From Centroberyx gerrardi (lineage: Eukaryota; Chordata; Actinopteri; Beryciformes; Berycidae): 64,000 nt of DNA. The notes under the pieces were generated by a model. The model was not told where the DNA came from. It did no database searches and saw only the letters and a program-made list of their open reading frames with translations. Where the stretch lies: the NCBI RefSeq assembly GCF_048128805.1, contig NC_136020.1:4744501-4808500 (forward strand), read 5' to 3'. Each line of letters opens with the position of its first letter. Within the stretch, counting starts at the first letter, position 1. The translations under genes and the position numbers were made by a program. Shown in pieces: positions 40,701 through 49,190 of the stretch.

Positions 40701-43700
40701 AATGCAGACTTCCCAGAGCGCAGCTGTGAGGAGAAAGAAGAGATGTCATATGAGGATCACCAGTTCATGCGCTCAGTTACTAAGTCAGCAGAACTGATTG
40801 ATGGACATTACTGTATAGGTCTGCCTTTGAGAAATGAGAACATCAAGATGCCAAACAACCGTTGCATCGCAGAACAGCGTGCCATCAGTCTTAAGAAAAA
40901 GCTTAAGAGAAACCTGGAGTTCCATGAGGACTATAAAACATTCATGAAAGGCATCATTGAAAAAGGCTACGCTGTCAAAGTTCCCAAGGAGCAGTTGAGT
41001 CGAACAGATGGCAGAGTGTGGTATATTCCTCACCATGGAGTATACCACCCAAAGAAACATAAGATCCGTGTGGTCTTTGATTGCACTGCTACATATCAGG
41101 GAACCTCTCTTAATGAGCAGTTACTCCAAGGACCAGACCTCACCAACACGCTTATTGGCGTTCTTATAAGATTCAGGGAGGAGCCAATAGCACTGATGGC
41201 GGATATAGAATCAATGTTCTATCAGGTGAGAGTCCCGGATGAAGATGCTGACCTTCTTCGATTCCTGTGGTGACCGGAGGGCGATTTGAGTGAAGAGATG
41301 GAGGAGTACAGGATGACAGTACATCTTTTTGGTGCCACATCTTCACCCAGTTGTGCTTCCTACGCCCTGAGAAGAACAGCAGAAGACGGAAGAGAGACAA
41401 CAACGTCGGAGGCAGTTGATACAGTGCTCAGAAACTTTTATGTCGATGACTGCTTAAAGTCAGTGGCATCAGAAGAACAAGCGGTTGATCTGACAAGGGA
41501 CCTCCAAGCTCTGTGTTCCAAAGGTGGTTTCCATCTGACCAAGTGGGTTAGCAACAGCAGGACTGTCTTGTTGTCTATCCCAGAAGAGGAAAGGGCAGCT
41601 GAAAAGAAAAATCTGGACCTAAGCCACAACACGCTTCCTATGGAGCGAGCCCTAGGCATCCAATGGTGCACAGAGACTGACAGTTTCAAGTTCCAGATGA
41701 ACGTGCAGGACAAGCCTATCACAAGACGTAGAATCTTGTCCATTGTCAGCTCAATTTATGATCCCCTTGGATTCTTGGCACCAATCATATTGCCAATGAA
41801 ACTCATCCTAAGAGACCTGTGTAAGGAGAGACATAGTTGGGATGAACAGATAGGAGATGAGCATGCCCAGAAATGGCACAAGTGGCGAGCAAACCTGGAG
41901 CTACTTGCTGGCTTTAGTGTAAATAGATGCATCAAGCCAGTGGGGTTTGGACTTCTACAGACGGCACAGCTACACCATTGCACAGGCACAGCACTGTTCC
42001 TTCCTAATGGGGAAGGCAAGGGTAGCGCCACTGAAGCATGTCACCATACCAAGACTGGAGTTGACAGCAGCTGTTGTCGCAGTAAAGATAGACAAGCTGC
42101 TTAAACGTGAACTTGAAGTCCATCTCCATGAATCTGTCTTCTGGACTGATAGCACTACGGTGCTCAAGTACATCTCAAATGAAAGCACTCGCTTCAAGAC
42201 CTTTGTAGCCAACAGAATCACAGTGATAAGGGAGCATTCTCAGCCTTCACAATGGCAATACGTCAACTCTACACTGAATCCAGCTGACCAGGCGTCAAGA
42301 GGATTGAAAACTGAAACCTTCATCCAAAGTGAGACTTGGATTCAAGGCCCAAGTTTTCTGCTGAAACCAGAGAGTGAATGGCCAAAACGACCTGATCAAA
42401 TAAGTCTACTTCCTGGAGATGACCCTGAAGTCAAGAAATGTGCTACAGTCAACTTAACAAATGCAGAGGAGAAAGCTGACCCAGTGAACAAGCTTATCAC
42501 TCATTACTCAGAATGGCTACGGCTGAAGAGAGCAGCTGCATGGCTTCTCAGGCTCAGAGAAATGCTACTGCACTTGAGTAACAAAAGGAAAGAACTTCAA
42601 GCTATAATCAGTCAGTCTGAGGGCAATCCAGATAAACAGAAGATGCTTGTCACACAGCACATAATCAAATACAAATCGAAAACGGAGCCAAGCCTACTCT
42701 CTCTGGAAGACTTGGATAAAGCTGAAACAGAGCTCATATGCTTCAGGCAGCTACAGGAATACACCGAAGAAATTATGGCCCTGCAGAAAGGCACTCACGT
42801 GAAGAAAATCAGGCAGATCAACAAGTTAGATCCCATTCTGCAGGATGGAATACTGAGAGTCGGCGGCAGGCTCAATAAATCTGCTATGCCAGAAGAGGCT
42901 AAACACCCAGCAATTCTCTCTAAAGACTCACATGTTGCCATTCTCATCCTGCAACACATCCATAAAGAAGGTGGACACTGTGGGCGCAACTACATGCTTG
43001 CAAAGTTACGTCAGAAGTACTGGATTCCCCACGCTAACGCAGCCATCAGGAAAATCATCTCAAGGTGCACAGTGTGCAGACGATTCAACACCAAACCTGG
43101 AGAGCAAAAAATGGCAGACTTGGGCAGTATTTTATTAATCAAAATAAGTAAAAGTTGTATTGTGAAAACATACAACTCCCACAATCGTCTTCTTGTTTTT
43201 CAAAAAACCTATACATTATCGCCACCAATGTACTGCAGGACTGAACAGAATCTGGACTCAGTTTCTTTCTTTCTTTTGTCTTCCCTGCTGTCTTTTTGTT
43301 TATAACAGTTTGTCTTTCTCCCATAATCTAATGAACCAGGCTCTAACCCAAATCTGGCCTCTGTCTCTCTAGTTGTCCTTCATTGGCTACCAGGCCCAGC
43401 AGGTAGTGCTGGTTCTGTCAGACGTCCAGCGGTCGGCTCTGAATCCGCTCCAGTCTGTTCTGCTGTTCCAGCGCTGTCGCCTCCTGCTGGCCTGCCTGCA
43501 GTACAGCCATCAGCTGGGACAGCACCTACGGTCCCACTACAGAGAGGAGTTCAGGTTTGTTTGTTGTTGGTTTGCTTGGTAGAGATGTGAGAGATTGTAA
43601 GTGGAGTTCGGCCAATATGGGCTTTTGAAGACCGCTACTGACACAGAGATCTTTGGACTGAAACTGCCAATAGCTGATATATGTGGCTGATATTGGCCTT

Positions 43701-44752
43701 TTATTAAAAACCAGATCTGGTCCAGTCAGTGTCGTCCACCTCTGATATGATGGATATGATGCAGTTTGATTATATATTTATTGTAGAATTGATCAATACT
43801 ATACTGGTTAACTAAGACCTTAACTGATTCTAATGCAACACTAATTCTTCTTCTTATTATTATATTTTAGTGGCCCTACATGCTGTTTCAGAAGCTTAAA
43901 TTCTAATAATACAATTCTGGAGGAAACACTTGATTATTGTATTTTTTTATTTTAGACTTGAAAATGGTCAAATTCAAAAATATATCAGCAGTTTCAATCC
44001 ATAAATTTTGGAATTGGTATCAGCCTTCAAAAACCCATATTTCAGTCAGGAACACTCAAGTCAAAAGATAAAACCATTTATTGCAACAAATGGTAATACA
44101 GTTATGTTTGGTGGTTATGGCACTAGCAGCTCCCTGGTTACCCAGCAAGCATGCTGAAGGTATAGCAGGTAAGTAATCAGTAATAGAAAGATCAATGTGT
44201 AGCAACAAGCTTGTTGCAAACCTCAAGCGGTGGTAGGAGACGAGCCTACATGAGGATGCAAGCATGCATCCTGATAGAGGTCATTCTACTGTTGAGAGTA
44301 ATGAGTAATGAGAGTAACTATGTGAACCTCGGCGAAGACGGAAGTCAGACTTACAGAGAAGGGATACAAGCATGCATCTTATAAGAGGTCATTCTACATT
44401 ACAAGTTAAGGTTGATCCAGTGCAATTTCCTTTGGATATAGCTATTTAAACCATAAGGTGACATACGCAGCTGCAGTATCTAGACACAAGGGAAATATAT
44501 ATATATATTTATATATATATTTATATATGAGTCAGTATAAGTGAACCCCGAAGCAGCATCTTTTATGTTATATGTAATTTATTGACAACAACAGCAACAT
44601 GTATCTATCTATGTATAAATCTTTCATTTCCTCCATCCAGGTACTATGTGAAGCTGTCATGTGCCGAGGAGAAGCTGCCGTCTCACTATCCCATCAGTCA
44701 ACCAGCTCTACGTCTGGTCAAGCAACTGCTGGCACTTATCCTGCACAGATGA
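23699..44752 (+). CDS. c12orf56: C12orf56 (DUF4551) homologue, full coding span of 14 exons
   Basis: Homologue of the human C12orf56 protein, family DUF4551, with no established function. Exons: 23,699-23,950; 25,198-25,390; 26,249-26,306; 31,806-32,028; 32,643-32,828; 32,967-33,055; 33,153-33,297; 33,881-33,975; 35,113-35,202; 35,621-35,708; 35,805-35,879; 36,847-36,924; 43,373-43,554; 44,641-44,752. They join in phase to 1,866 nt, 621 residues plus stop, about the length I recall for the human protein. Recognition rests on FCRRNSKLDSFLKR, RAYEPCVVISD, DREHSQHIRIIY, ELHLYAVSQMSRIYLHLQSS, LAVMFRETE and the C-terminal HYREEFRYYVK and HYPISQPALRL. The first 130 residues look like a PH-type fold by pattern only. 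Residues about 150-245 are Pro/Ser-rich and probably disordered, and the C-terminal half looks helical. No signal peptide or membrane segment is seen. All junctions are GT-AG. Intron 12 carries a BEL/Pao element. Confidence 0.82.
24000..24036. repeat. (CT)n microsatellite
   Basis: About 18 CT units in C12orf56 intron 1, 50 bases past the exon 1 donor. Confidence 0.93.
25198..25390 (+). CDS. c12orf56: C12orf56 exon 2
   Basis: Starts INDLPDFLSGKDREHSQHIR after acceptor ATGCAG and ends in a charged, Pro-rich tail (PPTLEG). The DREHSQHIRIIY core is the clearest family signature in the gene. Donor GTAAAG. Confidence 0.85.
25770..25920. repeat. SINE-like dispersed repeat fragment
   Basis: Contains GGTTCAGTGCCTTGCTCAAA and, on the minus strand, GGTTCAAATCC, which fits a tRNA-type B box. 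This arrangement is common in fish repeats, but I cannot name the family or its exact ends. Followed by a (CA)n run at 25,930-25,966. Confidence 0.45.
26249..26306 (+). CDS. c12orf56: C12orf56 exon 3
   Basis: Short 58-base exon encoding GVGSLFSENNRRISPEPPQ, flanked by TGTCCAG and GTGAGT. It keeps the frame between exons 2 and 4. Low sequence conservation expected; supported by phase and splice sites. Confidence 0.6.
26471..26530. repeat. (CA)n microsatellite
   Basis: About 28 CA units in C12orf56 intron 3. Confidence 0.95.
27261..27392 (+). repeat. Dispersed repeat, copy A
   Basis: About 130 bases starting near GCACTCATTGCTGTGGTG and containing ATCACCTGTCAATCAAACAG, nearly identical to 29,926-30,062. 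Ends with TTTCTGTAGGTGG. Open frames across it are not conserved between copies, so it is a repeat and not a gene. Confidence 0.8.
28060..28146 (-). mobile_element. tRNA-derived SINE, short copy
   Basis: On the minus strand GGGGCATCCTGGTGGCTCAG begins a tRNA-like head containing the A-box-like TGGCTCAGTGG, then passes quickly into an A-rich tail ending in AAAAAAATGACTAG. The head resembles the full SINE at 56,566. The body is deleted. Confidence 0.65.
29536..29564. repeat. (GA)n microsatellite
   Basis: About 14 GA units following a short GT run. Confidence 0.9.
29645..29727. repeat. (CA)n microsatellite
   Basis: About 41 CA units with a single ATA interruption, C12orf56 intron 3. Confidence 0.97.
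29926..30142 (+). repeat. Dispersed repeat, copy B (longest)
   Basis: Matches copy A for about 135 bases and continues through GTAGGTGGCGCTCTTTTC and a Met-like CAGCCATGGT to CTATTTATTCCAAACAAA. That second part matches 2,785-2,855 in cd9 and, inverted, 59,935-59,996. No terminal repeats identified. Confidence 0.75.
31806..32028 (+). CDS. c12orf56: C12orf56 exon 4
   Basis: Encodes about 75 residues rich in Pro and Ser, including RPVRSASCPDPETLGLLRLP and ASPSSPLSPLERSP, consistent with a disordered linker. Acceptor TATCAG, donor GTATGG. Both neighbours' phases fit, but composition alone would not identify it. Confidence 0.65.
32643..32828 (+). CDS. c12orf56: C12orf56 exon 5
   Basis: Sixty-two residues: a very basic/acidic stretch, then AELHLYAVSQMSRIYLHLQS ending SYII. 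The second part closely follows the family pattern ELHLY...IFLHLKSSWN. Acceptor TTCCAG, donor GTGCGT. Confidence 0.85.
32842..32901. repeat. (TTTC)n array
   Basis: Imperfect TTTC repeats starting 13 bases after the exon 5 donor of C12orf56. Confidence 0.93.
32967..33055 (+). CDS. c12orf56: C12orf56 exon 6
   Basis: Encodes RSTLLLDPLYRRRCSALSSS to LPAIS. The acceptor TTCAG follows a (GT)n run (32,927-32,962) with almost no pyrimidine tract. Donor GTACAC. Confidence 0.75.
33153..33297 (+). CDS. c12orf56: C12orf56 exon 7
   Basis: Encodes SWERTAHLFRQLSAELLQEG to LRKLFWR; the NITLRKLFW stretch matches the family. The acceptor is a bare (GT)nAG, with the dinucleotide repeat running straight into TAG. 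Donor GTGAGA. Confidence 0.85.
33506..33700 (+). repeat. AGGTGCTAT MITE family, inverted partial copy
   Basis: The left end AGGTGCTACGGTTAG and the region ACTGTAAACAAATGAGACCATG match 12,965-13,112 on the opposite strand. The other terminus is missing. Confidence 0.6.
33881..33975 (+). CDS. c12orf56: C12orf56 exon 8
   Basis: Encodes SSEMCVFLVQTLEDSLHGCQ to ADQL. Acceptor TGTGTTCCAG after a short GT run; donor GTAAGC splits the following Leu codon after two bases. Confidence 0.8.
35113..35202 (+). CDS. c12orf56: C12orf56 exon 9
   Basis: Encodes LSTLTAQTLAVMFRETEVEP to LTAKK. The MFRETE motif and the following Ala-Lys-Lys match the family. Acceptor CACCCCAG, donor GTAAAC. Confidence 0.85.
35621..35708 (+). 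CDS. c12orf56: C12orf56 exon 10
   Basis: Encodes GALTARMLLALVCDPELQTH to PVDSE, acceptor CCCTGCAG, donor GTAGGT; phase fits exons 9 and 11. Confidence 0.85.
35805..35879 (+). CDS. c12orf56: C12orf56 exon 11
   Basis: Encodes LQALLAEYLDAACSLLFELV to LGQE, a predicted amphipathic helix; acceptor GTCTCAG, donor GTGAGT. Confidence 0.85.
36190..36245 (+). repeat. LINE/SINE 3'-tail fragment
   Basis: TTTCCCCAAGGGGATCAATA followed by AAGTGCTATCTTATCTTA, the widely shared fish retroposon tail ending in short ATCT-type repeats. Confidence 0.5.
36847..36924 (+). CDS. c12orf56: C12orf56 exon 12
   Basis: Encodes ASRCSSVENFLTVGWILSVL to PHPHL; acceptor GTTTCAG, donor GTAAAA. The 6.4 kb intron that follows contains the BEL/Pao element. 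Confidence 0.85.
38003..39920 (+). pseudogene. BEL/Pao gag with zinc knuckles (frameshifted)
   Basis: A 579-codon frame begins MAEQSGKHVATEELDHKRAP. Residues about 190-250 are a charged, probable coiled coil (KKKQALELEEAELKAKKEQL). From about residue 345, IPVFKGDPLTYRSFVRAF and later GCRNSMDDIEFME fit the DUF1759 capsid-like domain. Near 39,680 the frame shifts by one: homologous sequence continues in another frame (GICFATGVTLAAEEKN) to two Cys-rich knuckles (CAFCQKNHTLTQC and CFGCLTQGHLSKDC) and ends at a TGA at 39,918-39,920. That TGA sits where the polyprotein would be expected to continue. Confidence 0.85.
39921..40682 (+). pseudogene. BEL/Pao aspartic protease region (DUF1758 type)
   Basis: Follows the upstream TGA directly in frame (MECLMCSQRHPDILHV). 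The protease signature is ETYAFMDPGSTATFCTEDL at about codon 80, with the catalytic Asp in the DPGS motif; GLLIGTDIPKAL and ALGWVVNGPL follow as in other BEL protease regions. The frame ends with TAG at 40,680-40,682, after which homologous sequence continues in the same frame. Confidence 0.85.
40683..42104 (+). pseudogene. BEL/Pao reverse transcriptase region (interrupted)
   Basis: Starts after the TAG with an open stretch that includes VWYIPHHGVYHPKKHKIRVV, then IALMADIESMFYQVRV (RT motif A aspartate). A TGA at 41,272-41,274 replaces what looks like a Trp before PEGD. The next frame, from 41,286, has LFGATSSPSCASYAL and FYVDD (41,436-41,450), the catalytic motif C, then the Pao-specific DPLGFLAPIILPMK at about 41,760. 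The start of the RNase H domain is lost by deletion or shift near 41,950-42,000. Confidence 0.88.
41947..43305 (+). pseudogene. BEL/Pao RNase H remnant and integrase zinc finger (truncated)
   Basis: In the shifted frame, FWTDSTTVLKYI and NPADQASRGL mark the RNase H C-terminal half. ILILQHIHKEGGHCGRNYML to ISRCTVCRRF is the integrase H2C2 finger (42,940-43,090). After KMADL (about 43,123) homology stops; the rest of the frame to 43,305 is unrelated low-complexity sequence. The integrase catalytic core is absent. Confidence 0.85.
43373..43554 (+). CDS. c12orf56: C12orf56 exon 13
   Basis: Encodes LSFIGYQAQQVVLVLSDVQR to SHYREEFR. The QSVLLFQRCRLLLACLQ and HYREEFR stretches fit the family. Acceptor CTCTCTAG, donor GTTTGT. 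Confidence 0.88.
43604..44052 (+). mobile_element. hAT-like MITE, copy 2 (most complete)
   Basis: About 450 bases in C12orf56 intron 13. Left end GTTCGGCCAATATGGGCTTT and right end, inverted, CTGACTGAAATATGGGTTTT followed by GAAGGC on the other strand, form imperfect terminal inverted repeats. Interior is AT-rich and non-coding. Copies are at 19,871-20,300, 47,440-48,390 (minus, interrupted) and a fragment at 57,729-57,778. Confidence 0.75.
44641..44752 (+). CDS. c12orf56: C12orf56 exon 14 and stop
   Basis: Completes a split Arg codon, then YYVKLSCAEEKLPSHYPISQ to LILHR and TGA. Acceptor CATCCAG. An AATAAA at 44,903-44,908 about 150 bases on is a good polyadenylation signal. Confidence 0.88.
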
Positions 44753-44902
44753 CACACATTTGACATTTTCACCTATATTACAAACACGATTGAAGGTATC
44801 CTGTACGACACTCATCGTTATAACAACAAACACAGGCACAAACGTAGCACAGGACAGGAAGAGTGTGTGCCTTTGTCCGAGTGTGACTCGAGTGTTGCTC
44901 TG

Positions 44903-44908
44903 AATAAA
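44903..44908 (+). terminator. C12orf56 polyadenylation signal
   Basis: Canonical AATAAA 151 bases past the stop codon, in gene orientation, with TGTCT-containing sequence shortly downstream. Confidence 0.6.
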
Positions 44909-44939
44909 TCAATTAACAGAATAATCCTGTCTACAAATA

Positions 44940-45060
44940 CAGTAACCTGTTTAATACGTGGGTAAACCAGGCATCTTAACCAGGTTTCTCATAATCAGAG
45001 GTATAAGCTTAACTGGGTTATTCTAACTCATTTATGACATTTACATGTTTCAACTCAAAA
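44940..45060 (+). repeat. Dispersed repeat shared with 15,896-16,009
   Basis: Same order and orientation of GGCATCTTAACCAGGTTTCT and GCTTAACTGGGTTATTCTAA as at 15,920-15,980, just past the C12orf56 polyadenylation signal. Confidence 0.65.
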
Positions 45061-46889
45061 CCAGATTACTGGAGTAACTGGGTTAAGAAGGGAATTCTTT
45101 GTGCATGTAAACATAGCCACCGCTACACTGAAATCAGATCTCATGTCTTCATAAAATGAACTTTTCAGGAATTGAGAGAACAGGTTGAATTGTTTTTTGT
45201 ATTTGTGTCTTACCCTCCAGAGAGGAGAAAACACTGGATCTTCTTTCCTGTCTTGTGCCCAAGGCCTTGCTCTGTATTCAGGTTTATCATGATGAATTAA
45301 TGAGTGGGTTGGTTTATTTAGGATATTGTACTGAACACAATGTTTTGATAATATTTAATGGCTTTCAAAGGACATTGAATGTCTGTTACATCCGTGAATT
45401 GTAAGATAGATTGGAACTATTGCACGTCTCACTTCACCACAGGAACCTCTGACTATGCTGGAAGTCTTGTCAGCTCTCATCACATCTCAGAAATAATACG
45501 CCCATTCAAACCAATCGCTTCCTGAGACAATTCTTGCACCTTTTTACTAGTTGGTGCTAATACGCTGACACATTTGTGCTATGCACTCTCTGGTAAGATT
45601 TACATAGGTTAAAACCAATTATAAAGATTGCACTCTTTTTGTCCATGAGGATGAAAACTGTTGTCTCACCAGCATGTTTTGGCTTTATGCCTTCATTAGA
45701 TATTACATTAGGTACTGGATATTTAATGAATATCACAAATATGCATTACACAAATGCATATACATATGAACATATCCATTTAGTTTGTTGAATGCTCTTA
45801 TTTTCCACTTTGCATTGTAGCCAACGATATTTGTCTCCAGTGATTGTAAAAAAAAATGTTTGTGGAACTCATCAAATGTGTTTCAGTCGTAGTATCCTTG
45901 ATTAAAGATATAGTTTATTCTAAATCATACGTGTTTCTCTTTGTTTGTAATAATTCCGGGTTGGAATAGATTAGAGTAGAATGTGGCTGAATGAAAAGAA
46001 TGGAGAAGAAAAGAATGTGAAAGAACTGAGATTGGTGATGTCCATAATTATTATCACACTTGGTTGAAACAACAATACAGTGTAATAAGCTGTATGCTAT
46101 GCTTGTTACACTTTTAGAGGTGTTTATTAAATATCAGTGTCACAATTGTGAAAGTGGTATATTTTGTTTACTCTGCCATCTACATTGGCAGATGATCAAC
46201 TGTCAAATCCATTTGGCTAGTAAATCAATGAAAGTGGCTGAGGTACACAGCCCAAGTTGGTGTCCTCCACAGCCGATTTATTATCATCATTACTATTAAG
46301 TCCTGTCCTTCACCTGTCCTTTAGAGACCATACTTGGCCGTGCTGTGGGTATGAGTAATAGGCAGGTAAATGTGTGACTGTCTGTGCCATTAATGTGTTC
46401 ATAGTGCCCTCTAATGGTGATTAAAAGTAATAGGAACAAAGCCATTTTGGGTTGTTGTGCTGGTGTAATGCAGCAATTATTATTTTTTTTGTAGCTGCAA
46501 TTGTGAACAATAGCCAATGAAATGTAAAACAACATCTGCTTGGCCAATCATATGTTTCACTACATCTCAGTGGTAAGGTAACTAGGTTAGGTTCAGAAAA
46601 TTCTTTAAAATAAGGTACAGAGTAAACAGATAGGTGTTGTTCAGAGTTAAATTTCTCAGGTTGTTAAAACTCATATTTTCGGTCATCCCCTAATATGAGG
46701 TAGATTTATCTAATTCATTGGTTTCATAATAATTAGTCTTTAGCTCATTATTTGATCACATAGGTAAAACAATATATATTAATAAAAGTTATGATTTATT
46801 AGGTTCTGTCTATTTTCTATAATGAATCAGTAGTTGCACAAAGGTTATTCAGAGTTGCTCCTCCACACATGCACTCTGCATTTCAAGGC

Positions 46890-47290
46890 CTGAAGACCAC
46901 CGACAATGTTTTCTGGTAGGCTGTTCTATATGCAGACAGCAGTGTGTAGGAAAATTCACTCCAGAAATCAGGTTCCTTCCAGGAAACATGTTGTGGTGAC
47001 TGGAAGACAAAATTTGGCGTCTATTGTCACACCAAGGACGTTAAGTTCCTTTGCTGTTGCTAGCTGGCAGCCATACATGTCCATCTTTAATATAAACCTG
47101 GAGTGTCAAGAACTTGCACTTTGATGGTTTTGAAGGTGGGGTTCCGTTTGCCCACCCAGTTGTTTATGTTGTGGGGATCCCCGTTTAGGCTGGCTTCCAC
47201 CTCAGCCCTCCCAGCTGGTGATCTTACTGGGGCATACAGGCTTGAGGCTTGAGTCGTCAGCATAGAGATAAAACTCATTCTCACACACAT
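46890..47290 (-). pseudogene. Non-LTR retrotransposon reverse-transcriptase remnant
   Basis: On the minus strand YADDSSL (catalytic motif) is followed, in a second frame, by SSLYAPVRSPAGRAEVEASL and NNWVGK, and in a third by GCQLATAKELNVLGVTIDAK. These are consecutive blocks of the RT C-terminal half of a fish LINE. The first shift is explained by an apparent 7-base duplication of TCAAGCC right after the YADD codons. Both ends are missing. Confidence 0.72.
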
Positions 47291-47439
47291 CAACCTGGCC
47301 ATCAAAAAAAAAAATAGAAAACAAGCAGGCTTTTGGTGAGAAATAAAATGTTCCTTGTAGCTTAAGTAGTTTATTGGTCTCTGATGTTTTATTTTAGAAA
47401 TTAAGTATTTGGCGTCTGATAGCTGTGACTGAAGCAGCT

Positions 47440-48390
47440 TACAGCCAATATTTTGTGCCCATATTTAGTATCTTTAAATTTGACCATTTTAGGATTCAGT
47501 GTTTCCCCCAGAATTTTATTCCTGGCAGGGTGGAAAAGCCTCTGGAATAGCATAAACATTTTTTATAGGCATAGAAGTGATTAAGTCCAGCCAAAGAGGT
47601 GGTAATGTAAATTTTCTCAGGAAAAAGAGAGAAGCATTTTGGATTTTCTATTTCAAAAGTTTATTTCCACGGGGCATGAATGAGGACTTCTCAATTAATG
47701 AGTTTGTATAGTGGTTTGTAAATATCTCTCATTTATTTGGTTTTGTAGTGTTTTGTTTTTTGTTTTTTTGTTTTTTATGATGTATTATTATTATTTTTTA
47801 TGTTATTCTTTTATGATAAAGTAGATCAAGTACAACCCCTTAGGTGCACTTCTCCAGTTTATGACCCAATATGGTGTCACCCATGCCCCTTATTGGACAC
47901 TCCCCTTGCCTCTCTGCCAGTCTGGGACTACGATTGGCCTGAAGCCACATGACCATACCCAACCCATCTTTGTAGGTACCCCATTGGCTGATATGTGTGT
48001 GGATGTATATGATTGGTTGTCTTTTATTATTTTTTTACCTTTTTGAATTTTTTTCTGTTACCCTATTTAAATGTTGTTTGTAATGTGTTTCATGATGACC
48101 CCGATGAAGGCCACAAGCCAAAATGCGTTGGTCTAACAATAAAGTTGTTCTTTATACTACAAGTGTTTGACCTTTTTAGACCTTTTTCCCTTCTCCATGC
48201 ACCTTGGAAGTAGATGAAGTTGTGCCAGAAACCCCTACTCTGATAGCATCAAAATGTCACATTAGAGTCAGTTCAGGTTATGACCTTACCATAAACAACC
48301 AGTGTAGTATTGATCAATTCTACAATAAATATGTAATCAAACAAACTGTATCATATATGTATCACATCAGAAGTGGATGGACATTGTCAA
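47440..48390 (-). mobile_element. hAT-like MITE, copy 3, interrupted by about 0.7 kb
   Basis: The minus strand of 48,260-48,385 matches the left half of copy 2 (TGTAGAATTGATCAATACT) and 47,440-47,545 matches its right half (AGTGTTTCCCCCAGAATTTT in plus reading). The intervening 47,550-48,240 is foreign, and contains GATGAAGGCCACAAGCCAAA with an AATAAAG at about 48,139, resembling the 3' end of another fish retroposon. Reconstruction is by eye. Confidence 0.5.
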
Positions 48391-48756
48391 GAGTGGAACA
48401 TTATCATCATCTGAGTATTGTTGGGAGCTGAAGCAGTGATGAAGTGTAAAGTTGGAGACAGAGGAGTTACCTTGTAGAACTCCACATCCCACCAAATCCA
48501 CGCTACTCACCAGACCACTATAGCAAACACTTGGTAGTTTGTTGACGTTGACGTTGACTGATACAATATGGGTGTAGATGATAGAGAGCTGCATGTCCGG
48601 TTCTCTAGTTACTAACAGCAAACTAAACACACCCTGACAATATATGTCAATTGGTCTGCTGACCCAAGTATTGCAAAGACACTGAGTTCTGGTGTATTTT
48701 ATTACAGAGACACTTTGTTCTTTTATGACTGTATTTTTTCCTGTGTGCCAAAACAT

Positions 48757-49165
48757 GGATGATTGGGCCTATTTGTACAGCACATTTCGTACACATAGGC
48801 AATTCAAAGTGCTTTACACACGGTACAGAAGACTTTAGACAAGAAATACAGGATAAGATAAGTAAAACAGTGAGAATAAAGATCAAGTTGCATAGGCAGT
48901 GCAGAATAAAAAAAGTTTTAAGCCTAGTTTTAAAAGTGGTCAAAGTTGGGTCTTAGCTCTGTGTAGCATAGTAACTAAAAGCTGCCTCACCTTGCTTAGT
49001 TTTAACTCTGGGAATGGTTAGCAGACCGGTCCCAGATGACCTGAGGGGTCTAGAGGTTTCATATGGTAAGAGCAAGTCAGAGATGTATTTTGGTCCTAAA
49101 CCATTGAGTGCACAGTGTCGGTCCTCAGTTTTGATTGACTGAGTCAAGTTCAAAGCAGTTATAAA
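48757..49165 (+). repeat. Interspersed fish repeat, class unknown
   Basis: TTGTACAGCACATTTCGTAC, CAAAGTGCTTTACACACGGT and later GCTGCCTCACCTTGCTTAGT, ACCTGAGGGGTCTAGAGG follow in an order I recognise from repeats in many fish genomes. No coding potential is evident. A shorter relative of the GTGCTTTACAGGAT block occurs near 4,918-4,935. Confidence 0.55.
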
Positions 49166-49190
49166 ATAGGCCTACCTGATAAATGCAAAC

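Larger units (their letters stand above)
37126..43260 (+). mobile_element. BEL/Pao retrotransposon, decayed and 3'-truncated
   Basis: Lies in intron 12 of C12orf56 in the same orientation. Order of recognisable parts: gag with a DUF1759-type domain, CCHC-like knuckles, DUF1758-type aspartic protease, Pao-type reverse transcriptase with YVDD, RNase H remnant, and the integrase H2C2 zinc finger. The reading frame is broken by at least two shifts and three stops, and it ends right after the integrase zinc finger with no catalytic core. I found no matching pair of long terminal repeats. The 5' limit (AT-rich leader from about 37,126) and the 3' limit are estimates; the coding core is 38,003-43,125. 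Confidence 0.85.
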
